Assembly (NCBI GenBank): GCA_910587185.1
Contig: CAJULY010000031.1
Location: forward strand, 1 to 16,982
Length of the DNA: 16,982 nucleotides
Origin: an uncultured Muribaculaceae bacterium
GTDB taxonomy: Bacteria; Bacteroidota; Bacteroidia; Bacteroidales; Muribaculaceae
Direction: 5' to 3'
Of this stretch, positions 1 through 5,930 are shown in pieces (position 1 is the first letter of the stretch; each line of letters begins with the position of its first letter). A program made the position numbers and the translations under genes. Under the pieces are notes generated by a model that worked only from the letters and a program-made list of their open reading frames with translations, was not told where the DNA came from and made no database searches.

Positions 1-21
1 GTAACCGCCCCTTCAACGAAG

Positions 22-56
22 AAGACTCTGCGAAATCTTTCGCGGAGTCTTTTTTC
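22..56 (+). terminator. Rho-independent terminator of an upstream gene outside the window
   Basis: Stem AGACTCTGCG (23-32) pairs with CGCGGAGTCT (41-50), with one G-T wobble and an 8-base loop, and is followed by a run of T. It presumably ends a plus-strand gene lying before the window. No coding sequence is seen from base 1 to the lipoprotein start. Confidence 0.85.
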
Positions 57-98
57 GTTTATATAGCATAGAAATGGCGTATTATCAAATAATTTTCT

Positions 99-106
99 TA
101 TCTTTG
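99..106 (+). promoter_or_regulatory. Bacteroidota -7 promoter box for the lipoprotein-lpxB operon
   Basis: TATCTTTG matches the Bacteroidota TAnnTTTG -7 consensus. It would start transcription near 113, about 24 bases before the GTG start at 137. No convincing -33 TTG lies at the usual 19-21-base spacing, so the call rests on the -7 box and its position just after the upstream terminator. Confidence 0.6.
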
Positions 107-136
107 CTACATTATGTTTCTAAAGAATGATGTATT

Positions 137-1165
137 GTGCGTAGTAACCAGAATCAAATACCTGTAGCGGAAATTTTCCGGAAGAGTTTAATAATGTTGC
201 TGACATTATTTCTGTTTTCCTGCAGCAAGGATGAACCGGCTGGAGGAGGCTCGGGCAACCGGCCCGGCGCAGGCGACGGTGAAGAAGAGTCAGCTATGCT
301 TGACGTGAATCTCGAGTTGGATTTGATTTTGCCGGAAACGACCGCAGAAAGGAAGAAACTGTTGTCGGAGGAGTATGCCCACAGATTCATTCTGGAACTT
401 CATACTGTTGACCGCGTGACCAAGGCCCGTGAAATATTCTATCGACCGATCGCAGCAGACGACAAGCATCATATTGTTGTCAATACGCGGCAACTCCCCG
501 GAAAATATCGCCTCGCTATCTGGAGCGATTATGTGACTTCTGACGGAAACAAATCTGATCATTACGATGCTTCGACTCTTATTCCGGTTAAGATTTCCGG
601 AGGCTTTAAGGCTAACTCGGAGACAAAAGATTGTTTTTACGGTATCAAGGATGTTGAGATAAGGAAACATGAAGGCCGGAGTGAAACTGTCAATATTCAG
701 GCGGAACTTTCGCGGCCGGTAGGAAGAATGGAGATTGTTGCAGAAGACCCGGCTACATTCATGAAGATATTCGGAGCGCGATTATCGCAGGGCGAAAAGT
801 TTTGCGTACGAGTGGTTTATCCGCAGTATATAGCCACGGCATTCAATGTCCATGACGGAGTCATGAAGGAAATGCAGTCGGGGCTTTCGTTTTCAAAAGA
901 ACTGAAATTTACAGAGGATGATAAAAAGATGACGCTTGCGTTTGATTATCTTTTCGCCGATGCAAACGGCACGGATGTCCCGTGTCGTATTGAAGTTACG
1001 GACGGCGAGGGAGAGAAGATAGCCGTCAGCCAGGTGACGCTTCCGATGAAGCGAGGCAAAAACACCGTAATATCGGGAAGATTCCTGACGACGAAACAAG
1101 AAGGCGGAGTGTCGGTCGATACGGATTACGATGGCGTCGTTGATATAGATTTAGGTAAAATTTGA
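137..1165 (+). CDS. Surface-exposed lipoprotein, DUF6562-like
   Basis: This 342-residue protein has a short basic N-terminus (R15, K16), a hydrophobic stretch at 18-28 and a lipobox Leu-Phe-Ser-Cys with the lipidated cysteine at residue 29. The residues after the cysteine, S-K-D-E, fit the Bacteroidota lipoprotein export signal, so display on the outside of the outer membrane is likely. The rest is a probable beta-rich binding domain. The segment with W-S-D-Y-V, followed by a Tyr-Asp pair and a conserved 'Tyr-Gly-Ile-Lys-Asp' stretch, recalls Bacteroidales lipoproteins labelled DUF6562; that is recognition from memory. The start is GTG at 137, because the frame is closed upstream by TGA at 128. 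ATG at 194 would remove the basic residues and leave a poor signal. It is 13 bases ahead of lpxB and probably in the same transcript. The biochemical function is unknown. Confidence 0.8.
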   Translation: MRSNQNQIPVAEIFRKSLIMLLTLFLFSCSKDEPAGGGSGNRPGAGDGEEESAMLDVNLELDLILPETTAERKKLLSEEYAHRFILELHTVDRVTKAREIFYRPIAADDKHHIVVNTRQLPGKYRLAIWSDYVTSDGNKSDHYDASTLIPVKISGGFKANSETKDCFYGIKDVEIRKHEGRSETVNIQAELSRPVGRMEIVAEDPATFMKIFGARLSQGEKFCVRVVYPQYIATAFNVHDGVMKEMQSGLSFSKELKFTEDDKKMTLAFDYLFADANGTDVPCRIEVTDGEGEKIAVSQVTLPMKRGKNTVISGRFLTTKQEGGVSVDTDYDGVVDIDLGKI

Positions 1166-1178
1166 CAGCTGAAAGAAT

Positions 1179-2306
1179 ATGCATTATTTTTTATCGGCAG
1201 GAGAACCTTCGGGCGATCTGCATGCATCGGTTCTTATAGATGAACTGAAAAGAAAGGACGCGGAGGCCACATTCACATTTCTCGGAGGAGACTTGATGGC
1301 ACGTGCGGCAGGTCATCCGCCTGTGATCCATTATAGCCGCATGGCGTTCATGGGATTTAGCGAGGTGCTGAGAAATCTGAAAACCATAGGCGAGAATTTC
1401 AAGATTGCGAAGGCAAGTCTTAAGGGGTCAGTTGCAGATGCACTGATACTGGTGGATTACCCGAGTTTCAACATGAAGCTTGCCAAATATGCCAAAGAGC
1501 TTGGTATTCCCGTTTTCTATTATATCTCACCGAAAGTGTGGGCATGGAAAGAATGGCGCGTAAAAGGGCTTAGGCGTTATGTCGATCACATACTTTCAAT
1601 CCTTCCGTTCGAAGTTGAATATTTCAAGGACAAGAATGTCAGAGTGACATACGTCGGAAATCCCTCTAAGGAGGAAATGGAACTAAAACTGGCACATGCC
1701 GGAACCAAAGCTGATTTTATCGCCCGGCACTCGCTTGACCCCGATCGTCAGCTTCTTGCTCTCGTTCCGGGAAGCCGACGGGGAGAAATACGGAACAATC
1801 TTCCGATCATGGATGCCGCGGCGCGCCGCAATCCCTCGTTGCAGCCCGTAATTGCCGCCGCCCCGGGGATTCCTCCGGAGTTTTACGCACAATATTCTTC
1901 TTTCCCGAGAATTGAAGGCGATACATTCCGTCTGATGCATTTTTCAGAAGTGGCCCTCGTTACATCCGGTACTGCTACACTCGAATGTGCAATTGCAGGT
2001 ACGCCGCAGGTGGTATGCTACAGGGCAAACGGATCCAAACTGAGCTACAATATAATGAAACATCTGATAAAAGCACCTTTCGTTTCATTGCCCAATCTCA
2101 TAGCCGACCGTGAAGTCATTCCCGAGATGCTCGTCCATCTGTGCACTGTCGATTCGGTGGATGCGAAACTGAAAGCTATTCTCGAAGGAATGCCCGGGCG
2201 GGAGAAACAGCTCGAAGGCTACAGAATAATGATGTCACGTCTCGGCGAAGGAAAAGCCGCGTCGGGAGCCGCGGCAATAATAACCGAAGAACTTAATTCA
2301 AGATGA
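1179..2306 (+). CDS. lpxB: Lipid-A-disaccharide synthase LpxB
   Basis: LpxB is a GT19 glycosyltransferase that joins UDP-2,3-diacylglucosamine to lipid X to make the lipid A disaccharide at the inner face of the cytoplasmic membrane. The 375-residue length is normal for the family. The N-terminal S-A-G-E-P-S-G-D-L-H motif (residues 6-15) is diagnostic. Other family features are 'YYISPKVWAWKEWR' near residues 113-126, 'LVPGSRRGEI' near 195-204, 'TSGTATLE' near 262-269 and 'PFVSLPNLIADREVIPE' after that. The ATG at 1179 gives the expected N-terminus. It lies 13 bases after the lipoprotein gene and shares a 4-base ATGA overlap with the phosphatase gene that follows, so the three are very likely co-transcribed. 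Identity is secure. Confidence 0.97.
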   Translation: MHYFLSAGEPSGDLHASVLIDELKRKDAEATFTFLGGDLMARAAGHPPVIHYSRMAFMGFSEVLRNLKTIGENFKIAKASLKGSVADALILVDYPSFNMKLAKYAKELGIPVFYYISPKVWAWKEWRVKGLRRYVDHILSILPFEVEYFKDKNVRVTYVGNPSKEEMELKLAHAGTKADFIARHSLDPDRQLLALVPGSRRGEIRNNLPIMDAAARRNPSLQPVIAAAPGIPPEFYAQYSSFPRIEGDTFRLMHFSEVALVTSGTATLECAIAGTPQVVCYRANGSKLSYNIMKHLIKAPFVSLPNLIADREVIPEMLVHLCTVDSVDAKLKAILEGMPGREKQLEGYRIMMSRLGEGKAASGAAAIITEELNSR

Positions 2307-2860
2307 ACATACTGCAGTATCATGACAATCCGCGCGTCCGTCGCGCGCTGGCAAACATAAAGGAACAGGGAAAAATCAGAGTGTTGTTCGTGTGCCTGGG
2401 CAATATCTGTAGAAGTCCGGCTGCGGAGGGCCTGATGAAAGAAGCGATCAGCGACAGGAACTCTTCGCTTCAGTGGACTATTGATTCGGCCGGAACGGGC
2501 AATTATCATATCGGCGATCTGCCGGACCCGCGGATGAGAGCTCATGCCCGGCGGCGAGGACTGACGCTCGACCATCATTGTCGGCAGATAAAGCCTTACG
2601 ATTTCGATGACTTCGACCTGATAATAGGGATGGACGCCTCCAATATCTCCAATCTGCGAAGGCTGGCGCCAAATCCCGAGGCGGAGGAAAAGATTCTGCC
2701 GATGAGCGATTTCTTCGGAATCAGCACTAAATATGACTATGTGCCCGATCCGTATTATGACGGTGCGGAAGGTTTTGAACTTGTGCTTGACCTGCTGACA
2801 GACGCGACAGTCAATCTTCGCGACACGGCGGAAGCTGCCCTTGACAACTCTTTGGCATGA
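2303..2860 (+). CDS. Low-molecular-weight protein-tyrosine phosphatase
   Basis: This cytoplasmic phosphatase removes phosphate from tyrosine (or related low-molecular-weight substrates) through a cysteinyl-phosphate intermediate. The P-loop C-L-G-N-I-C-R-S gives catalytic Cys31 and Arg37. The acid loop D-P-Y-Y is present near residues 151-154. At 185 residues it is longer than the usual ~155, because about 26 basic residues precede the first beta strand. The ATG at 2303 overlaps the lpxB stop as ATGA, which supports translational coupling and this start. GTG at 2381 (Val27) would give a standard-length enzyme and cannot be excluded. In other bacteria such enzymes partner tyrosine kinases of capsule export, but no kinase lies in this window, so the substrate is unknown. 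Confidence 0.92.
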   Translation: MNILQYHDNPRVRRALANIKEQGKIRVLFVCLGNICRSPAAEGLMKEAISDRNSSLQWTIDSAGTGNYHIGDLPDPRMRAHARRRGLTLDHHCRQIKPYDFDDFDLIIGMDASNISNLRRLAPNPEAEEKILPMSDFFGISTKYDYVPDPYYDGAEGFELVLDLLTDATVNLRDTAEAALDNSLA

Positions 2861-2880
2861 TATTTGTTATTACTGTATGG

Positions 2881-2899
2881 TCCGGACGAGAAATCCGGA
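2881..2899 (+). repeat. Duplicated TCCGGA palindrome, possible small hairpin
   Basis: TCCGGA occurs at 2881-2886 and 2894-2899, separated by CGAGAAA. The two copies can pair as a 6-bp stem with a 7-base loop. An AT-rich stretch follows but no T run, so it is not a convincing terminator. It may be an operator or an RNA processing or stability element between the phosphatase gene and slyD. No clear TAnnTTTG box was found in this 76-base gap. Confidence 0.35.
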
Positions 2900-2936
2900 T
2901 AATAAAATAAACAGAAAACATTAGAAAGATATAATT

Positions 2937-3530
2937 ATGGAAAAGATTCAACCAGGTAAATACGTGGAGCTCGGTTACGATCTCTATGAAGTGACTCCGG
3001 AAGGAGAAAAACTCGTGCATCAGACTTCTGCCGATGATCCCGAACGATTTGTTTTCGGTGTGACCAAAGGTGTTATCGAACCGCTCGAACACGCCATCGA
3101 CGGTCTTGAAGCGGGCGGCGAATTCGATGTGACCGTTACTGCCGACAAGGCTTTCGGTCCTTACGATCCCGAGCAGGTAGCGACACTGCCCCGCGATATT
3201 TTTGAAGTCGATGGCAAATTCGATGCCAATGTTGTGAAACCCGGTGCGGTTCTCCCCATGATGACTGCCGACGGTTACCGCATCAACGGTGTGGTGAAAG
3301 AAGTGACCGATTCCGATGTCAAGATGGACTTTAACCATCCTCTTGCAGGCAAGGATGTGCGCTTCAAAGGTAAGATCACTCTTGTGCGTGAGGCCACTCC
3401 CGAAGAATTGCAGCCAGTCCACGGATGTGGCTGCTCAGGTTGCGGCGAAGGTGGCGACTGCGGTTCAGGAAGCTGCGGCTGTGGCGATGACTGTGGCTGC
3501 GCCGACGATAGCTGCGGATGCGGAAAATGA
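2937..3530 (+). CDS. slyD: SlyD-type FKBP peptidyl-prolyl isomerase with cysteine-rich tail
   Basis: SlyD proteins are cytoplasmic prolyl isomerases and chaperones that also bind and deliver metal, for example nickel to hydrogenase in Escherichia coli. The 197 residues show the FKBP core split by an inserted IF (insert-in-flap) domain. The signature residues are 'FVFGVTKGVIEPLEHAIDGL' near 38-57, 'AFGPYD' at 72-77 and 'DFNHPLAGK' at 131-139. The enzyme core ends near 155. The tail from 162 to 197 is almost entirely Gly, Cys, Asp and Ser, with ten cysteines at 164, 166, 169, 175, 180, 182, 186, 188, 193 and 195. In E. coli the corresponding tail is rich in His as well as Cys; here it has one His. 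Metal binding by the tail is inferred. The gene follows the phosphatase by 76 bases and is closed by its own terminator. Confidence 0.93.
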   Translation: MEKIQPGKYVELGYDLYEVTPEGEKLVHQTSADDPERFVFGVTKGVIEPLEHAIDGLEAGGEFDVTVTADKAFGPYDPEQVATLPRDIFEVDGKFDANVVKPGAVLPMMTADGYRINGVVKEVTDSDVKMDFNHPLAGKDVRFKGKITLVREATPEELQPVHGCGCSGCGEGGDCGSGSCGCGDDCGCADDSCGCGK

Positions 3531-3556
3531 TCCACATACTCTAATTGAAAAGATAG

Positions 3557-3586
3557 AGCGGCAGACCGGTGTCTGTCGCTTTTTTA
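3557..3586 (+). terminator. Rho-independent terminator after slyD
   Basis: AGCGGCAGAC (3557-3566) pairs with GTCTGTCGCT (3571-3580), with one G-T wobble, across the tetraloop CGGT and runs into six T residues. It ends the slyD transcript and separates it from the barrel-que operon. Confidence 0.88.
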
Positions 3587-3619
3587 TTGTCCGTCCCATG
3601 ATAATTGGATGATAAATGT

Positions 3620-3627
3620 TATCTTTG
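3620..3627 (+). promoter_or_regulatory. -7 promoter box for the barrel protein-queD-queE operon
   Basis: TATCTTTG matches TAnnTTTG and lies 27 bases before the ATG at 3654, directly after the slyD terminator. It would place the transcript start near 3634. An in-frame ATG at 3609 lies upstream of this box and is therefore not the translation start. No good -33 element is visible. Confidence 0.6.
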
Positions 3628-3653
3628 TGGCCGAAACCAATCAAAAGAATCTT

Positions 3654-4343
3654 ATGAAAAAAATTTTGTTATCGATAATCGCCATGGCTGCTTCGTTTGC
3701 CACCCTTTCGGCGCAATCTATTTTCAGCAGTTCTGACAACCGCGCCGGATTAGGCATTAGACTGTCCTACGAATTGTCATGTCCGGGCGACGTAAAGCTG
3801 AACGATCTTCTCAAAAGCGAGATATATGGCAACGGCTCGGGCATAAATGCAGGTGTGGTCTATCACATTCCTGTCATCTATAATTTTTATTTCGAACCCG
3901 GCGTGACTCTTGCCTACAATACTTATTCATTAAACAAGAGTCTTGTTGACGGAGCTCTTGATCAGGATCCCGATCTGAACGGCCTTACGGTAACGAATGC
4001 ATCGGTAAGAATGTGGAATCTGCGACTGCCGATCATAGGAGGCTATCGCTTCGATGTGTTGCCCTTCCTCGGAATAAACGTCTTTACCGGACCTGAATTC
4101 CAGCTGGGACTGTCGGGAAAGAATCATCTGAAAATTTCATCGCTCAATGTCAGCGAAGGTGCTTATGGCGATGACGGCCAGCTCAACCGCGTTGACATAA
4201 AGTGGCGAATCGGGGTCGGAGTGACTCTTAACAAACATATTTACGGCGCTGTTTCCGGAGCCGTCGGTCTTTGTGACCAAGCGAAGGATGATCTGAAAAT
4301 GCATTCGAATCTTTTCGACATAACCGTAGGCTACAATTTCTGA
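3654..4343 (+). CDS. Outer-membrane beta-barrel protein (OprF/porin-like, PF13568 type)
   Basis: This 229-residue exported protein has a clear signal peptide: M-K-K, a hydrophobic core, and a likely signal peptidase I cut after Ser-Ala at 'LSAQS'. The mature part has the alternating pattern of an eight-stranded barrel ('AGLGIRLSYEL', 'FEPGVTLAYNTY', 'LRLPIIGGYRF', 'INVFTGPEFQLGL', 'WRIGVGVTL') and ends in the aromatic residue Phe ('FDITVGYNF'), as outer-membrane barrels do. The start at 3654 is chosen because the upstream ATG at 3609 would put 15 extra residues before the signal peptide and falls upstream of the promoter box. queD starts only 6 bases after its stop, so the two probably share a transcript. 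Ligand and role are unknown. The small barrel size makes a structural or adhesive role as likely as transport. Confidence 0.88.
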   Translation: MKKILLSIIAMAASFATLSAQSIFSSSDNRAGLGIRLSYELSCPGDVKLNDLLKSEIYGNGSGINAGVVYHIPVIYNFYFEPGVTLAYNTYSLNKSLVDGALDQDPDLNGLTVTNASVRMWNLRLPIIGGYRFDVLPFLGINVFTGPEFQLGLSGKNHLKISSLNVSEGAYGDDGQLNRVDIKWRIGVGVTLNKHIYGAVSGAVGLCDQAKDDLKMHSNLFDITVGYNF

Positions 4344-4349
4344 GCCCTC

Positions 4350-4688
4350 ATGTACTACGTAACGAAACAGCTCGAGATCGCAGGCTGCCACAGACTGCAG
4401 CTGTCATACGAGAGCAAGTGCTCGAATCTGCATGGCCACAACTGGATTGTCACCGTTCATTGCAGGGCCAAAGAACTGAATGCCGATGGAATGGTTGTCG
4501 ATTTCACCTCGATAAAAGAGAGGATTCATTCCTATCTCGATCACGGCAACTTCAATGAATTGCTTCCTTTTAACCCGACAGCTGAAAACATAGCCCGGTG
4601 GATATGCGATCAGGTGCCTCACTGCTACCGTGTAGATGTAGAGGAAAGCAAGGCCAATATCGCCACCTACGTCAGAGATGAGGATTAA
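4350..4688 (+). CDS. queD: 6-carboxy-5,6,7,8-tetrahydropterin synthase QueD
   Basis: QueD converts 7,8-dihydroneopterin triphosphate to 6-carboxy-tetrahydropterin in the cytoplasm, the second step toward preQ0 and queuosine in tRNA. The zinc histidines are His14 (C-H-R), His28 and His30 (H-G-H). The catalytic cysteine is Cys24, four residues before the H-G-H, and the D-H pair is at 64-65. The pterin-anchoring glutamate is probably Glu98 or Glu99. The 112-residue length is normal for bacterial QueD. The following queE starts inside it (11-base overlap), which fits their being successive pathway enzymes. Confidence 0.95.
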   Translation: MYYVTKQLEIAGCHRLQLSYESKCSNLHGHNWIVTVHCRAKELNADGMVVDFTSIKERIHSYLDHGNFNELLPFNPTAENIARWICDQVPHCYRVDVEESKANIATYVRDED

Positions 4689-5247
4689 CGAGATTTTCTA
4701 TTCCCTGCAGGGTGAGGGACATTATGCCGGGACGCCGGCAGTCTTTGTCCGTTTTTCGGGCTGCAATCTGAAATGTCCTTTCTGTGACACGGATTTTCAT
4801 TCCTTCCGTGAGATGTCAATCCCGGAAATTCTGCGGGAGATCTCTGTCTATCCTGCACGGAGAGTGATATTGACCGGCGGCGAACCTACGCTGCAGCTGA
4901 CGGTGTCATTTATGAATGCCCTGCATGAGGCCGGTTACACGATTCATATAGAGACAAACGGCACCAATGAGTTGCCTGCTCCGGCCGACTGGGTCACTTG
5001 TTCCCCGAAATCTACGGCCAAATCGAACCTTCAGTCGATCGACGAGCTCAAGATAGTCTATCAGGGCGAAGATGACGACCCCTCGCAATTTCTTTCGATT
5101 CCGGCAGGAGAATATTATCTCCAGCCCTGTGACACGGGTGATCCCGATCGTAACAGGCATATTCTCGAAGCGGCGATCGACTACGTAAAGGCCAACCCGC
5201 AGTGGCGTCTGTCATTGCAGACCCATAAGCTGACGGGAATACGTTAA
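4678..5247 (+). CDS. queE: 7-carboxy-7-deazaguanine synthase QueE (radical SAM)
   Basis: QueE uses S-adenosylmethionine and a [4Fe-4S] cluster to contract 6-carboxy-tetrahydropterin to 7-carboxy-7-deazaguanine. The substrate-binding start 'EIFYSLQGEG' and 'GTPAVFVRFSGCNL' are typical. The cluster motif is Cys29-x3-Cys33-x2-Cys36, as in canonical radical SAM enzymes, and a G-G-E-P motif near residues 65-68 binds the SAM amino group. The 189-residue length is at the short end of the family, which is normal for QueE. The ATG at 4678 lies within the end of queD, suggesting coupled translation. Six bases separate its stop from the stop of the facing DUF488 gene, and there is no terminator in that gap. 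queC and queF are not in the window. Confidence 0.96.
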   Translation: MRINEIFYSLQGEGHYAGTPAVFVRFSGCNLKCPFCDTDFHSFREMSIPEILREISVYPARRVILTGGEPTLQLTVSFMNALHEAGYTIHIETNGTNELPAPADWVTCSPKSTAKSNLQSIDELKIVYQGEDDDPSQFLSIPAGEYYLQPCDTGDPDRNRHILEAAIDYVKANPQWRLSLQTHKLTGIR

Positions 5248-5253
5248 GGACTT

Positions 5254-5625
5254 TCAGTCAGGATTCTCTTTTTGATGTGCGATGATATAGTCCCTCAGCA
5301 CAATCGCGTTGTTGTGAGTCTCGTCATGTGAGGAATAAAGCAGCGTGACTGTCCTGTGTTGCGACAGCTCCGCTATGAATTTCGGCATTATCGGGTTTGC
5401 GGCCAGTTCTTCCGTGTAACGTTTTTCGAACTGAGGCCACGCTGCATCGCCGGCGGCGTGAAACCATTCGCGCAGTTCGGTTGACGGTGAGATTTCCTTT
5501 TCCCACAGATCGTATTGAAACGTTTCATGCGAAAGGCCACGCGGCCAGAGCCTGTCGATATAGACACGGTATCCATCGGAAGCTTCCGCGGGTGAATAGG
5601 CTCTTTTCAAGAGATAGTTTGTCAT
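5254..5625 (-). CDS. DUF488 family protein (YeaO-like)
   Basis: The 123-residue product has the hallmarks of the DUF488/YeaO family. These are 'LKRAYSP' at 6-12, then 'DGYRV', 'DRLWPRGLS' near 24-32, 'WEKEISPSTELREWF' after that, and 'LLYSSHDETHNNA' near the C-terminus. These small soluble proteins are widespread but have no established biochemical function. The ATG at 5625 gives the family's usual N-terminus; the frame stays open upstream to a GTG at 5781, but those 52 residues are basic, low in conserved motifs and unlike the family. The gene faces queE with a 6-base gap. Its leader of roughly 185 bases is unusually rich in inverted repeats, so post-transcriptional control is possible. Confidence 0.87.
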   Translation of the reverse strand: MTNYLLKRAYSPAEASDGYRVYIDRLWPRGLSHETFQYDLWEKEISPSTELREWFHAAGDAAWPQFEKRYTEELAANPIMPKFIAELSQHRTVTLLYSSHDETHNNAIVLRDYIIAHQKENPD

Positions 5626-5641
5626 GACGGATATTTTTAAT

Positions 5642-5694
5642 CGGTTCAGCCTGGAAATTGGCCGGAGCTTCTGTCCGGTAAGAATTCCAGACCG
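5642..5694 (-). ncRNA. Nested hairpin in the DUF488 leader, possible cis-regulatory RNA
   Basis: Three stems nest in order. CGGT (5642-5645) pairs with ACCG (5691-5694), CTGGAA (5651-5656) with TTCCAG (5685-5690), and CCGGA (5662-5666) with TCCGG (5674-5678). The internal loops are five to six bases. The structure ends 16 bases before the DUF488 start codon, close enough to influence translation. It matches no riboswitch class that I recognise. A chance fold is possible. Confidence 0.35.
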
Positions 5695-5774
5695 TTTAAT
5701 ATAAACCGCCCTGTTGCCCCTTTGGTTTGATCTCCGCCTCCGAGGCATAGCATGGTTTCCCGGAAAATAGAAAT

Positions 5775-5800
5775 TATTCACCGCATTTTTGCGGTGAATA
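5775..5800. repeat. Perfect 11-bp inverted repeat with ACCGCA core
   Basis: TATTCACCGCA (5775-5785) and TGCGGTGAATA (5790-5800) are exact reverse complements around TTTT. A third, direct copy of the core, TTTACCGCA, lies at 5811-5819. The repeat could be a protein-binding operator between two divergent promoters or a hairpin near the 5' end of the DUF488 transcript. A weak U-rich stretch follows on the minus strand. Confidence 0.6.
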
Positions 5801-5816
5801 GGAGGCTTATTTACCG

Positions 5817-5824
5817 CAAATTTA
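5817..5824 (-). promoter_or_regulatory. -7 promoter box for the DUF488 gene
   Basis: On the minus strand TAAATTTG (5824 to 5817) fits TAnnTTTG and would start transcription near 5810, giving a leader of about 185 bases. No TTG is seen at the right distance upstream, so support is partial. Confidence 0.4.
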
Positions 5825-5844
5825 AGGAAAACATGTTCCGGTGC

Positions 5845-5874
5845 TTGCGATTACGGATAATTTGGTTACCTTTG
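5845..5874 (+). promoter_or_regulatory. -33/-7 promoter for the secreted protein gene at 5931
   Basis: A TTG at 5845-5847 and TACCTTTG at 5867-5874 are separated by 19 bases, which fits the Bacteroidota -33/-7 promoter well. The transcript would start near 5881, about 50 bases before the ATG at 5931. Confidence 0.7.
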
Positions 5875-5930
5875 CGAGTTGACCTATCGTAGTTGTCTCC
5901 ATCTCGGAAACCCATTAAAACCCTATACAC

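Larger units (their letters stand above)
5626..5930. other. Divergent 305-bp intergenic region with structured leader
   Basis: This gap separates the DUF488 gene (-) from the secreted protein gene (+). It holds a promoter for each direction, an 11-bp inverted repeat (5775-5800) and a nested hairpin (5642-5694). A further AAACC/GGTTT pairing (5703-5707 with 5724-5728) and a small GCCT/AGGC hairpin (5736-5746) lie between them. The first part is open reading frame on the minus strand, but it does not look like protein. Confidence 0.6.

Noticed and set aside
1813..1838. GC-rich palindrome GCGGCGCGCCGC inside lpxB
   Set aside because: It arises from codons for an Ala-Ala-Arg-Arg stretch and lies in conserved coding sequence, without promoter or operon context.
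3316..3612. Plus-strand frame of 98 codons overlapping the end of slyD
   Set aside because: Its Ala/Val-rich repeats are the second-frame reading of the Gly/Cys-coding tail of slyD, and it crosses the terminator.
5626..5781. N-terminal extension of the DUF488 frame to GTG 5781
   Set aside because: The added residues are arginine-rich and unlike the family, and the ATG at 5625 gives the standard N-terminus. The DNA here looks like a leader with hairpins.
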